Assembly: GCA_016177775.1 (NCBI GenBank)
Contig: JACOUQ010000003.1
Coordinates: 161,872 to 225,871, forward strand
Direction: 5' to 3'
DNA from: Geobacter sp.
Lineage (GTDB): Bacteria; Desulfobacterota; Desulfuromonadia; Geobacterales; Geobacteraceae
Length of the DNA: 64,000 nucleotides
Shown: one piece after another, positions 9,755-19,623 of the stretch
Position numbering within the stretch: position 1 is the first letter of the stretch
Layout: each line of letters starts with the position of its first letter
Program-made: the position numbers and the translations under genes
The notes under the pieces: model-generated
Database searches by the model: none
What the model saw: only the letters and a program-made list of their open reading frames with translations
What the model was told of the DNA's origin: nothing

Positions 9755-12087
9755 AGCTCTTCTCCAACCGTTGTCGGTTTATAGTCAATGATCTGACCGG
9801 CTTTGTCATACACAACAACCATAGCTGCGGCCCCCTCGTAACTGTCATCCTTGACTGCAAGACTTCCTTCTCCGTTGCTGCTGATCTCCTTTGCCGACGC
9901 GGCAATGCTGCTGTCCGCCTGGCGCCAGTTAAGCCGCAGATCCACGCTAAGCCCGGTGGCATTAGTATCCACAGTCACCTTGCACCTCATGCCGCGCCAC
10001 TGGATACCGGTGATGCTCGCCCGGACAGCCTGCATGCCGGCTTCAACCTGCATATCCGGGATCACGCATTCCTGGAGGCTTACACCACCGTGGGCATACT
10101 CGACCCCAGCGCGAAATGAGCCGATACCGGGCGGTGATGCTATCCGTAGGTGCGGATTCCAGTGCCAGGGAAATACCGGAACATCTGGCTGCGATTCCCC
10201 CAGCACAGTGGCGCAGCGTGCCCACTTGCTTGCCACCAGAGAGGGAGGCAGCTCGACTTTCGGCAAGCCACCAGGGACAAGCAGCCAGCCGTGATCTGTC
10301 ACGATACGGACACGGGGCCACCCGGCAGCGATAAGGCCGGCAACCCGGCTGACTACATCCTCCACCTCACTATCTATGTGCTGCACCATGCGGCAATCCA
10401 GAGAATGCCCCAGCTCGTCAAGTTTGCCGGTTTCAGCCCATCCGGAATTTTCAAAGGATGAGGGCATGTAGACTTCCTGCTGATCCATCACATCGAAACC
10501 TTGCCGGGCCATCTCGTCGCGAAGGCGTTGTGCCGTTACCTGCTGTTTTCCCGTTTCCCAGACCGGGGTAAAGTCACTGACGTCGGTCCCACCTTTACAG
10601 GAATCGTGAACCGGAGCAGCCAACGGTTTGGCCGTGGCGGTTACCGTCGGCAGCGGTGCAAAGCGATGGCCCATCTGGACGCGGAACCCCCGGCCTTCAA
10701 GCCTCTCCTGGATCATGCCGGCAATGTCATACCTGATCCCATCCACGAAAAGAATACAGGTTCCGGACTCCCTGGATACCCCCACCGCCAGTTTCCCCCC
10801 TGCGGAGAGGGTCTGCTCTACCAGCGACTGGAAATGCCGGGCAGACTGATCCAGCCATGGTTCATAGAGTGCCCTAACCACTTTGGACACCAGCTGCCCT
10901 TCGGGTGTCGCCTTGGACATCATCAACGCATCAAGAACTGCCCGGTCACAGCGGAAGCCGTTGGCCGCGTAGTCGGCTGCCATGGCATGGGCTGACGCTC
11001 CACCGAGTTGTGTGCGGGCGGCCCTCCCGAGTAAGCTCAAGGGCTCCAGAGCAACTGCAAATGGACTCTCCCCCAGCTTTGCCCATACCCAATCACGCCT
11101 CTCTTTATTCTTTTCATTCAGAGCGATGACTTTGGCACACGCATCCTGGTGAGGGAGCGATAAAACCTGTTCCAACTCCTTGCGTAGCGCCGCTTCCTGC
11201 TCCTCGTTCGCGGCAGGCCGACGCGACTGATCGACAAACAGGTCCCGAGCCGGCCCGCGTAACAGTTGCGATACTCCAGGGTAAAGACGTGGCGATTCAC
11301 AGAAACGGCTCCAAACGGAGTCCCACACCCCCCCACCATGCATCAAGGCATCGCCTGCGGCAACAGGGCCGTCCTTGTCCGGGTCAAAACCGAATTCCCG
11401 GATGCAGACATCTCCGAAAGTTTGCCATGCAGCCGGTTCACAGGATCGCTGGAACAGTTCGGGAGCGCTCATCCATTTCAACAGGTCACTGACTGGATCA
11501 CCGATGATGATCCGATCGAAATCTTCCGCTTCAAGCCTGCGTCCCCGTAACGCTTCAATCGGATGTGTCGCCAATCGGGGCAGCGCCCGGAGCATCGCTT
11601 CACGGGTTCGGGTGTCCTGGGCCATGTCGAGTCCAAGTCCAATATCGGAAATCAGGAAGGCCTCCACGGTCCAATCACGCCCGTTACGCTGGTGCCAGAC
11701 TGCACCCCGGTACTGCAGCTCGATAAGCGGCTGGAGGTCTCTCGGACAGTCCCCGCCGGCCCGTAGCTCTTGCCGGCTCACTCCCGGCAGGTAGAAGATC
11801 GGGATGACCCCATCCGGTGGAGATACTTCCGGTATTGTCCGATCCAGAATGCATTTGAGCCAGATAACCGGCCCTGTTCTTTTTTCCGGATTATAACCGC
11901 CAAGAATGAATAATTGCGGCAATGCCGCCGATAGCGCCGGCAACAATCCCTGCCACTGACCATCGGTATCAGTCCAGAGGAGCACCGCCGGTTCGGCGAC
12001 CCCCTCGGGTGTCCTAAGAGAAACTGCAAGTGAGGCCTGTAGGGCTTCAATAAGCGTTTTCTGTTTTGTTTGCGATGCAGTTGTCAT
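9751..12087 (-). CDS. pglZ: BREX phosphatase-fold protein PglZ, type B
   Basis: 778 residues. The alkaline-phosphatase-superfamily metal site is visible as LFVDGIRYD (from about 446) and VTDHGW (596-601). The layout with an extended N-terminal half and a short C-terminal beta domain matches the type-B PglZ subgroup of BREX-1, not the more common type A. PglZ is essential for BREX activity and interacts with PglX; its enzymatic substrate is not settled. It lies 9 bp behind pglX and overlaps brxL by 4 bp. Confidence 0.9.
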   Translation of the reverse strand: MTTASQTKQKTLIEALQASLAVSLRTPEGVAEPAVLLWTDTDGQWQGLLPALSAALPQLFILGGYNPEKRTGPVIWLKCILDRTIPEVSPPDGVIPIFYLPGVSRQELRAGGDCPRDLQPLIELQYRGAVWHQRNGRDWTVEAFLISDIGLGLDMAQDTRTREAMLRALPRLATHPIEALRGRRLEAEDFDRIIIGDPVSDLLKWMSAPELFQRSCEPAAWQTFGDVCIREFGFDPDKDGPVAAGDALMHGGGVWDSVWSRFCESPRLYPGVSQLLRGPARDLFVDQSRRPAANEEQEAALRKELEQVLSLPHQDACAKVIALNEKNKERRDWVWAKLGESPFAVALEPLSLLGRAARTQLGGASAHAMAADYAANGFRCDRAVLDALMMSKATPEGQLVSKVVRALYEPWLDQSARHFQSLVEQTLSAGGKLAVGVSRESGTCILFVDGIRYDIAGMIQERLEGRGFRVQMGHRFAPLPTVTATAKPLAAPVHDSCKGGTDVSDFTPVWETGKQQVTAQRLRDEMARQGFDVMDQQEVYMPSSFENSGWAETGKLDELGHSLDCRMVQHIDSEVEDVVSRVAGLIAAGWPRVRIVTDHGWLLVPGGLPKVELPPSLVASKWARCATVLGESQPDVPVFPWHWNPHLRIASPPGIGSFRAGVEYAHGGVSLQECVIPDMQVEAGMQAVRASITGIQWRGMRCKVTVDTNATGLSVDLRLNWRQADSSIAASAKEISSNGEGSLAVKDDSYEGAAAMVVVYDKAGQIIDYKPTTVGEEL

Positions 12088-12096
12088 GGAGGAAAA

Positions 12097-15000
12097 TCAG
12101 CTCCCTTGCCACTCTCGGGCAGTACGTTTTTGTTCATTCGTATAGTGCAGATTGTTCCAACGGTTGCCGTCAAATTCCTTGCCACCGGCAAAGTTCTCCA
12201 TCTGGCCATCCCATCCCCAAAACCAGGGGAAATCTTCTTTTTTCCGTTCCGGCTCCTTGCCGCGATCCTTGTCCCACTTGATATTCTTGGGTGTTGTGCG
12301 CAAGATACAAGCGTTAGCAGCTTTAGAGCCGTAAGGCTTGGCGACCATAAAAGGGCGAATATTTAGGCGGACACCGTCGTTTATGTCTGGTTCCCAGCCA
12401 ATCGGCTGCTGGTGGAGGGGCTTCCAGCGAATAAAAATGTCGTATGGAGACTCACCGTTACGGATTCTTTCCAGTTCAGTTTTTAAGTGTTCTGCCGCAA
12501 CCAGCCGGGCATCGGCACCTTCCACCCCGGCAGCCTGATCGCGACGCTGTCCGTCGATCCAGTCCCCCAGATAGGTGTAGATCAATTTATCCAGAGTGCG
12601 CCGACCTTCGCCATTTGGTGCAGCCAGCAAGTGATAGTTGACTAGCGCATGGAAACCATCACGCCGGCCATCCCAGATGTGCCAAATAAAGGGGCGGTGT
12701 TGGAAGAGCTCACAGTGCTGGGCGAAGAAACCGTCCCGCAACCAGTCATCCAGAGATTTGCCGGCATATCCGACTTCAGTCAGCAGGGTGGCCTGCTTTG
12801 CCGCCGACCACTCTTCGCCATAGGCATCGGCAAGGAGGGCATTGAGCCGCTCATCAGCAGGAGGTTCGCCCTTCAACGGATTTAGGCAGACGATTCCGTC
12901 ATCGTCGGGATGCGTTTCCAGACTGTCATTGCCGACTATTGGACATTCGGGGAAGCTGAATCCATTTTGCCGGGGCCAACGATAGCAAAGAAGACGGGCA
13001 ACAGCAACCTGAAGGGGGTTGTCGGAGTCTTTAGGATGGCCGGCAAAAAGCCATTGGGGGGGGGCGTTTGAGTATGGTTTCGGAATGCCGTTGGGGAATA
13101 AGCTCTTAGCTTGGCTTTTCCAATGTTCCTGATCGAATGGCACGTCAGTCAAAACACTTGTGGCTGCTGAAACACGAGGATCTATTGTTCTAACCAGTTC
13201 CTCATACTCTTTTGAATTCAAAAAAGCATATACGGGCAGGAAGTTGGATTCATCATTTGGACAGATTAAAACCGCCCCTTTGGAAAAGCTGCCTGTCGGA
13301 AAAATAGAAGCCGTTATTCCTCTCACTCTTCCGACTAAGATCCCTTTGCGTTTCCAAAGCTCAGTATTTTGTATCCTTGCCTGTGGACTTTCAGCTAGCT
13401 CTCCTTCTCCTCCCTGCCAATACATTGCAGTTGCGCAATCACAATAGTCCCAATGCGGGAAACCAGGTCCACAATACGGAATCCAATCTTTAAACGATAA
13501 CAACTCCCAAAACTGACGAAGAAATTTGTCTCCATCTCCAGTGGAACATCCCTCTCCAGAAGATACATACTTAGATAGTGGAGAAAATGAAGAAGCTTTT
13601 GCTATTGATATCCTTGATTGCTTAGCGTTTAGGAGTGATTTTTGAGAAATTGAGTAAAGTTCACATAAATCCTTTTCATCCCCATTGCTAAGCCCTGCAA
13701 GAGCCGCTACTTTCTTTTCTATAGTCACAACTGGATTCCCAGGTTTTGTTGAAACGTCAGCGGCTAGGAAAAGGTTTTCATCAAACGGCAAAGTTTTTGA
13801 TTGTATCAGGAGGACGGTGTTAGGACCACGATTCCCAAAAGTCTGCCAAGCTTCTTCACCTAGTACAGCAGCGAATTTCCATGTTGTTTTTGCAAGGTTT
13901 CTTTTCCTAAAAGGCTCATATGCCTTTCCGACCCACCAATTCTGAGGGAGAACAACTGCAACAATTCCTTTTTCCCTTGCAACACTTAAACAACGTTGCA
14001 GCATCAATGTTGATAGATCAGCCGAAGCATAAGGAGCGAAAGATTGAGCATAATTCACCAGATCATCGCTATGCCCTTCACGGCCAAGATAAGGAACATT
14101 CGTTATTACCAACTCAAACTGCTCCGCGAGGATCTCGGTTGCTTTTGTCATTCCCTGTGCAGCAACTGCCATCTCTTCTATTTCATCTCCATTATGGCTG
14201 ATAAGTAGGGGGGCAAGCAGAGGTTCTAGTTCATGAAAACCTGCCTCATACAAATCACCACCTGCTTGCCGAGGATCTATCAAGCTACCGAGATTTGGAG
14301 CTTTGGCAAAGAGATCATAAAGGCTCTCCAGACCGGCTTTTACCCGTGCAGAGAACAGATTATCCTTGCTGCCGAAAAGGTCCCGATCTGGAGACACCGG
14401 CAGGTTGGCAGACACCTGCTCGGCCAGCTTCAACCATTCAGACTTGCTTACTCCCAGCGATAAGCCGGAACAAGCAAGATGGAGCGGTGGCAGGGCTCGA
14501 AAACCGACCATCCGCCATGCTGCAAAGGCGAGATTGAACGCGGCAATCTGGGTACAACGTGGATCAATCTCCAGCCCGTAAATATTGTCGCGCAGCACCG
14601 CATCAACAGCGGCCTCACGGGATAAACCTTCTTCATACATCCGGAACTCTACTAGGGTCGGCAAAGCGAAAACGAGGAAATGGCCGCTCCCCATGCTCGG
14701 GTCCAGCAGCTTGATCTCCTTCGCCAATTTCGGCCAGCCATCAAAGATGCCAGCCGCCGGTCGCCATACACCATCATCATCCTGGACAAAACGGAGGTAA
14801 TCCCAGTCAATCCCGCCAACAGCGCAGGCTACTCGAAGCTCAATCTCACTAGTTGCTGTCCTCGCCAATTCATGGTTCTGGGCCAGAACTTTTCCCGCCC
14901 ACCACGCCCCCAGCGTATTGTGGAGGAGGAAATAGACCATGTAATCCTCGGTGAAAAGCTGGGTGACTGCTGGTAACTCGTCGGCGCCGATCTTGACACC

Positions 15001-15597
15001 GGAGTCATTCACTTCTTTTTTTCGAGCGGTCTGCCAAAACTGATACACCCACCCCAGGCTATCATCAGCCAGAAAGACCTCAGTCGGCAGAACCTTCAGC
15101 AGGTCCTCCAGTTCCGAACGGGTTTCCGGCGGCAAGCCAACCTCCAACACAGGATCACCTGACCGGAAAATCTGCGGCAGCATCCGTTCAGCGTAGGTAC
15201 TGGCCAGTTCTAGCCAGTCCGTACCCTGTTCCCGCGCCAACTCCTGACATTCGTCCAGAGTTAAGGGCATTCCGGATTCCGGTTCGATCAACAGATCAGC
15301 CTCGGCCAGAAAACGGGCGAAGAGCATCCGGTGCCACTGCTCGTAGGCACATTCAGTCATCAAATGGTTGATTGTCTGGATGCCGCGCACAGAATCCCGC
15401 TGGTCACCGAGCTGCCGGCCATGCGCCCGGAGTCGGTTACGTAGAAACCGTTGTTCCGGTGTCATGCCCCCCCACGGTTCATGGTGATGAACGGCAAGCT
15501 GCTCCAGAACCTTGCGTGAGCCGGCCTCGGCGACCCGACGGGCCTTGGTGACAGTCTTTTCCAGATCCTTACGGATATTGCGAGCAAGAGTGGTCAT
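12097..15597 (-). CDS. pglX: BREX adenine-specific DNA methyltransferase PglX
   Basis: 1166 residues. SAM-binding motif I is LLDPSMGSGHF (about 297-307), and the catalytic motif IV is read as TNVPYLG with N500, V501, P502, Y503, instead of the textbook NPPY. PglX methylates an adenine in an asymmetric 6-bp site to mark self DNA and also takes part in blocking phage. The target-recognition half follows motif IV. The stretch of about 13.1-14.15 kb (residues about 480-830) looks clearly more AT-rich than the rest of the gene, as expected for a swapped recognition region. The gene is 12 bp behind brxC. Identity is well supported; the site recognised cannot be read. Confidence 0.92.
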   Translation of the reverse strand: MTTLARNIRKDLEKTVTKARRVAEAGSRKVLEQLAVHHHEPWGGMTPEQRFLRNRLRAHGRQLGDQRDSVRGIQTINHLMTECAYEQWHRMLFARFLAEADLLIEPESGMPLTLDECQELAREQGTDWLELASTYAERMLPQIFRSGDPVLEVGLPPETRSELEDLLKVLPTEVFLADDSLGWVYQFWQTARKKEVNDSGVKIGADELPAVTQLFTEDYMVYFLLHNTLGAWWAGKVLAQNHELARTATSEIELRVACAVGGIDWDYLRFVQDDDGVWRPAAGIFDGWPKLAKEIKLLDPSMGSGHFLVFALPTLVEFRMYEEGLSREAAVDAVLRDNIYGLEIDPRCTQIAAFNLAFAAWRMVGFRALPPLHLACSGLSLGVSKSEWLKLAEQVSANLPVSPDRDLFGSKDNLFSARVKAGLESLYDLFAKAPNLGSLIDPRQAGGDLYEAGFHELEPLLAPLLISHNGDEIEEMAVAAQGMTKATEILAEQFELVITNVPYLGREGHSDDLVNYAQSFAPYASADLSTLMLQRCLSVAREKGIVAVVLPQNWWVGKAYEPFRKRNLAKTTWKFAAVLGEEAWQTFGNRGPNTVLLIQSKTLPFDENLFLAADVSTKPGNPVVTIEKKVAALAGLSNGDEKDLCELYSISQKSLLNAKQSRISIAKASSFSPLSKYVSSGEGCSTGDGDKFLRQFWELLSFKDWIPYCGPGFPHWDYCDCATAMYWQGGEGELAESPQARIQNTELWKRKGILVGRVRGITASIFPTGSFSKGAVLICPNDESNFLPVYAFLNSKEYEELVRTIDPRVSAATSVLTDVPFDQEHWKSQAKSLFPNGIPKPYSNAPPQWLFAGHPKDSDNPLQVAVARLLCYRWPRQNGFSFPECPIVGNDSLETHPDDDGIVCLNPLKGEPPADERLNALLADAYGEEWSAAKQATLLTEVGYAGKSLDDWLRDGFFAQHCELFQHRPFIWHIWDGRRDGFHALVNYHLLAAPNGEGRRTLDKLIYTYLGDWIDGQRRDQAAGVEGADARLVAAEHLKTELERIRNGESPYDIFIRWKPLHQQPIGWEPDINDGVRLNIRPFMVAKPYGSKAANACILRTTPKNIKWDKDRGKEPERKKEDFPWFWGWDGQMENFAGGKEFDGNRWNNLHYTNEQKRTAREWQGS

Positions 15598-15609
15598 AAT
15601 GTCACATCC

Positions 15610-18600
15610 TTAATTGATCAGTACCGGCCCTTGCTTCACAGCCTCGGTTAGCTTCTCCCTCTGTCGCTCCAACCACCCGTTCACATCAGACTCATTCCGG
15701 AGAGTCGTCCGTTCCAGGGTAATGTGCTGCACCTTGGGCTCCAGAATCTTGGCGGCTCGCTCAATAGCCTGCTGGATACGTCCTGAAATAGCGTCTATTT
15801 CGGTACGGGTCGCATCAAGGGACTTAGTGCTCAGGTGGGCCAGCAGCGATTCATCCGAGGCGATATCATGCTTGGTAAGCGGCACCAAACCGACTGCGGT
15901 CTTAATTGTTTCCCGGTCAGCAGGGTTCAACTTCTGCCAAAGGTCGTTGGCGTCCAGACTTTTCAGGCCGGCGTCGAGTGCCGTCCCATACTCAGTAACG
16001 ATAGTATTGACTGCATCCCGAAGTAACCCGGCAACAGCCAACCTAATCGGGGCTACCGGATCGGACGGTTCCAGAAGCAGGCGCTGGTCACGAATGGCGG
16101 CAATCTGATCAAGGTGGGATTCAGCGCCGGCTAACCCCTGGGCATGAGTGCTGAGGCTTACCACATTATCCCAAACCGGTTTCCGCTGTGTAACGAGTTC
16201 ACTTATGGCCTTCCAGTCCTTGATTTTCGCCTCAAAATCAGCCGCCTTATCCTTAATGGCGACCAGCTGCTCATTGCCAACCAAGCGCTGGATATCCCCG
16301 ATGTCGGTTACTGCCGGTGCCGCCGGCAAGGGTGCAGCCCCACCGGCAGACCGCCCGAGGGATAACAGTGTCGTAAGAAACTCCGGGGCCTTGGCCGCTT
16401 CCTCCCCGGCCTTGAACGGAATGGCAAGCTGAGTGAAGAGCTTGCGCAGTAACAGCCGGTCCTGCACTGACAGGGTGGTCTTTTCCACCCGGAACTCGGC
16501 CTTGGGGATCTTGTTCTGATCGATCTGACCGAGGGGGATCGGAACACCGTTAAGCAAGGCGGTAACGTGCTGGGAACGGTGCAGAGCGATCAAGGCGGCA
16601 TCCACCGCATCCCGCGGCCAACCGAAGGGGGAGCCGCTAAGAGTCTTGCGGATGTCAGTGCCGGTTTTGCCGGCGCCGATGGTGGATAGTACCTGCTGGC
16701 AGACCGGGTGTTTCTCGGTGGCATCGGTGTGCCCGGTCGGCTGTAACGGGAGGTCAGCCCCATCCCGTGCCCGCTTGATGACAGTTTCCCAGGCGTTAGA
16801 ATCGGCATCTTTGAAACGGGGAAACATTCTTACCAGAGCATCAAGTGCGGCGTTTTTCACCCGCTCGTCAAGGGTCAAATGGAGCAGTTCGCTACCGCCC
16901 CCCTGAAAGACCTTCGTCGCATTGGCGACAATGTCGCGCACCAGTCTATTGCGATCAGCAGCCGCCTTGAGCCGCCGGCTCTCCATGCTCTGCCGGGCCT
17001 CCCGCCCCTCATCTGTGGTCGGATTTCCCTTGGCGTCCAGCGTCTGTTGGGCGGCATCAGTTTCCACGATTGTCCGGCGCAAGTCTTCAGCATCCTTTCT
17101 GGCAATAAAGACATAGACGACAGGACTATCAGCTCCGGCGGTACGAGCAGCCTCCAGCACATCTTTTTCAGCGCATGACCAGCCATCGCGTACCCAGACC
17201 GGAATAGTGACACCATCGGGTATGGGCGGAGTCTGGTCCCGATGGACAGCAAGCTGCCGGGTCTCCTTGGCCAGTCCCTGTACCAGCTTTACGCTGCGGA
17301 TAATCTTGTCCGTTTCCGCATAGAGCAGCTGGTCGCGGCGGAACTGGATAGCAGACTCATCGTTGGTCAGCTTGGTCTGGCGATTACGGAACTCACGATC
17401 CCAGTCAACCCCCTCGCGTGTCTGCAGGCGGTATTCATCGCCGACCGGCATCAGAATACCCTGGTCCGCCAACCGAATCAGGACCGCTTCCACATCAGAG
17501 CGAAGCTTCCCGTTATCGGCGGTCAAGTCGTCCACCATCAAGTCGGCAATATGATCCTTGTTGGCCCGGACACCGATATCAGCACCGGCCTCCCGCTTGA
17601 GCTTACCGATCAAGAAGACCAGACCGCAGATACGCTGGGCCAGCGCCCCCTCGTTCTTGCCCACCTGGATAATCCGCTCGCTGATTTCCCAAAGTAATAC
17701 GCCGGTATTGAGCATTTCCGGGGCCAGGGCGTCGTAGAGCTCATCAGCCGGGACTACGGAACCGAGAGGCTTCTTGGCTATCTTGGCAACGGCATCATGG
17801 ATAATCCGGAGCTGGGAACGGAGCTGGCTATGGGTACCGGCGGAATCGATCTGCCGGAAACAGTGCTCCCAGAAACGCCGGCGCACCGGCAGCAGGGGGT
17901 AGTCGTCAACGATAATATCCCGGTCTTCGGCGCTCTCGCCGATCTTGGTCCCCTGGAGCTGCCGGGAAACCTCGCCGGCATTGGCATCCATGACCGACTT
18001 CACCTCCGGAACCGCCGTCGGCTTTTTCTGGAGGAGAACCTTGCGAGTAACCGTTTCCACTTCGGCATCGGACAGCTGCACCGGTATCGTGAAACGATCC
18101 ATCAGCTTATGGAGGAGCTGGACATCGGTAAGAGCGCTCTGCCCGGCGCCGACGATAATCACCTGGCTGTCGAACTGCTTGGAAACAGCCTCGGCAACCT
18201 CGGTAACGATTACCGACCGCTCGTTGGAGGTGCCAATGTACGCCTGCACCTCATCCAGCACCAACAGGGTGCATGGAGTCCGGCCATTACTGCCAACCAG
18301 TTTCAGCGCATCCTTGCAGGCGTGCAGGAATTCATCGGTGGTTATATCGGAGAGCGGTTTCGGGAACTGGGAGCGGAATGCCTGTTTGGCCTCGGCCTCA
18401 CTGGTAGCAAAGTTCGGGTCGCACTTCATCACTGCCTGCGCCAGGGTGCCGCTGACGTAGAGGTTACGAAGCTCTTTCTCAAACTCTTTCCCGGCGGCCT
18501 GCACAGTAGCCTTGACTGAATCGTAGTAACCCTGTGAATGGAGCCAGAGGCAAAACATTGCCGGGGCGTATTCCGCCGGCAATCCCACGGCACGGAAGAT

Positions 18601-19062
18601 AAATTTCAGGATGGTGATGCGTACATCATCCATGGTGCCGCTGGGCATGGCCCCGGAAGCAGCCAAGAGACCGCCGCCCCGTTTGCCGGCAGTGTCAAGC
18701 TCCCACAGGAGGGCTTTCAGATCTTCAGGGATAACCGGGACAAGACTTCTCGCCGTGCTGCCGTCGGGGAATTCGGTATCTTGCCAAAGGTGGCAAAGCA
18801 TCTTCAGAAAATGCGACTTGCCGCTGCCGTAGAAGCCGCTGATCCAGCTCCCTTTCTGGCTGGTGCGGCTCTGGTTTTCCAGGTAGGACCGGATGACCCG
18901 TTGCAGGCCATCGGCATACTGACCTTCACAGACAAAGGTGGAAAGTTCGAACTGAAGCTCGCGGATGGTCTTCTCGTCCGTCAGATCGGCAATCCGGGCC
19001 TGCCCCTGGTTGGCAAGGGCATTTTCCGCCGGATCCCGCATGAGTACTTCATGGATATTCAT
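15610..19062 (-). CDS. brxC: BREX P-loop ATPase BrxC
   Basis: 1150 residues. The Walker A motif GFYGSGKSH is at 76-84 and a Walker B-like LLVLDEVQAYIG at about 266-277. This is the large ATPase of BREX operons (related to PglY). In studied BREX-1 systems BrxC is needed both for host methylation and for phage exclusion. It overlaps brxB by 4 bp and is followed after 12 bp by pglX. Length and gene order fit a complete gene. No frameshift or interruption is seen. Confidence 0.92.
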   Translation of the reverse strand: MNIHEVLMRDPAENALANQGQARIADLTDEKTIRELQFELSTFVCEGQYADGLQRVIRSYLENQSRTSQKGSWISGFYGSGKSHFLKMLCHLWQDTEFPDGSTARSLVPVIPEDLKALLWELDTAGKRGGGLLAASGAMPSGTMDDVRITILKFIFRAVGLPAEYAPAMFCLWLHSQGYYDSVKATVQAAGKEFEKELRNLYVSGTLAQAVMKCDPNFATSEAEAKQAFRSQFPKPLSDITTDEFLHACKDALKLVGSNGRTPCTLLVLDEVQAYIGTSNERSVIVTEVAEAVSKQFDSQVIIVGAGQSALTDVQLLHKLMDRFTIPVQLSDAEVETVTRKVLLQKKPTAVPEVKSVMDANAGEVSRQLQGTKIGESAEDRDIIVDDYPLLPVRRRFWEHCFRQIDSAGTHSQLRSQLRIIHDAVAKIAKKPLGSVVPADELYDALAPEMLNTGVLLWEISERIIQVGKNEGALAQRICGLVFLIGKLKREAGADIGVRANKDHIADLMVDDLTADNGKLRSDVEAVLIRLADQGILMPVGDEYRLQTREGVDWDREFRNRQTKLTNDESAIQFRRDQLLYAETDKIIRSVKLVQGLAKETRQLAVHRDQTPPIPDGVTIPVWVRDGWSCAEKDVLEAARTAGADSPVVYVFIARKDAEDLRRTIVETDAAQQTLDAKGNPTTDEGREARQSMESRRLKAAADRNRLVRDIVANATKVFQGGGSELLHLTLDERVKNAALDALVRMFPRFKDADSNAWETVIKRARDGADLPLQPTGHTDATEKHPVCQQVLSTIGAGKTGTDIRKTLSGSPFGWPRDAVDAALIALHRSQHVTALLNGVPIPLGQIDQNKIPKAEFRVEKTTLSVQDRLLLRKLFTQLAIPFKAGEEAAKAPEFLTTLLSLGRSAGGAAPLPAAPAVTDIGDIQRLVGNEQLVAIKDKAADFEAKIKDWKAISELVTQRKPVWDNVVSLSTHAQGLAGAESHLDQIAAIRDQRLLLEPSDPVAPIRLAVAGLLRDAVNTIVTEYGTALDAGLKSLDANDLWQKLNPADRETIKTAVGLVPLTKHDIASDESLLAHLSTKSLDATRTEIDAISGRIQQAIERAAKILEPKVQHITLERTTLRNESDVNGWLERQREKLTEAVKQGPVLIN

Positions 19063-19622
19063 ATGGCTCCTCCTTCACCGTGAAGCGTTATGGGTACGGC
19101 CATGTAGTTCCAGCCGTCACGAGCGTCGAGCAGGCGGTAGTTATTGCGGTCGATGTGGCCTGGGAAGAATACGACCAGCCTGCCGCGAATGTCACCCTCG
19201 ACGGCTTTCAAGAGGTTTGAGACGCTGGCGAATCCGAAGAGAGACCCGACACCGAATACCGCAACCACGGAGTTTTGAGTCACCTCCGGCTGGGCAAGAA
19301 CAGCTTGAATTCGATCTGCGGTGAACCGTGTAAACTCTTCATCCAGCTTCAACTGTAGATCTTCGGGGGAGGAGAAATACTCTTCACGATACTCATCCTC
19401 AGCCATCCAGGCAGCAAACGCGGCGCTGACATCGATTTCGTGCCAGTCATGACCGGCCTGTCGCGTTGCGGTTTCAAACGCCAGCTTCCGCGCCCGAAGC
19501 GTCCGCTCCATCTCCTTATCGTAGATCACGACTATGACCCGCTGCGCCCCGGCGATGGTGCGTTGCCAGGGGGTCGCAATGTGGCGGCCATATAGCTCGG
19601 CAATATCCTCTATGCGGGACAT
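19059..19622 (-). CDS. brxB: BREX protein BrxB (DUF1788)
   Basis: 187 residues from the ATG at 19620-19622, which has GGAGGG 7 bases upstream. A longer in-frame extension to 19829 would lie inside brxA and is rejected. Its size and position between brxA and brxC match BrxB of type 1 BREX. The C-terminal half has the pattern VVAVFGVGSLFGF and a later GRLVVFFPG, typical of the family. It is a small soluble protein required for BREX function, with no known catalytic activity. The stop overlaps the brxC start. Confidence 0.9.
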   Translation of the reverse strand: MSRIEDIAELYGRHIATPWQRTIAGAQRVIVVIYDKEMERTLRARKLAFETATRQAGHDWHEIDVSAAFAAWMAEDEYREEYFSSPEDLQLKLDEEFTRFTADRIQAVLAQPEVTQNSVVAVFGVGSLFGFASVSNLLKAVEGDIRGRLVVFFPGHIDRNNYRLLDARDGWNYMAVPITLHGEGGAI

Positions 19623-19623
19623 A

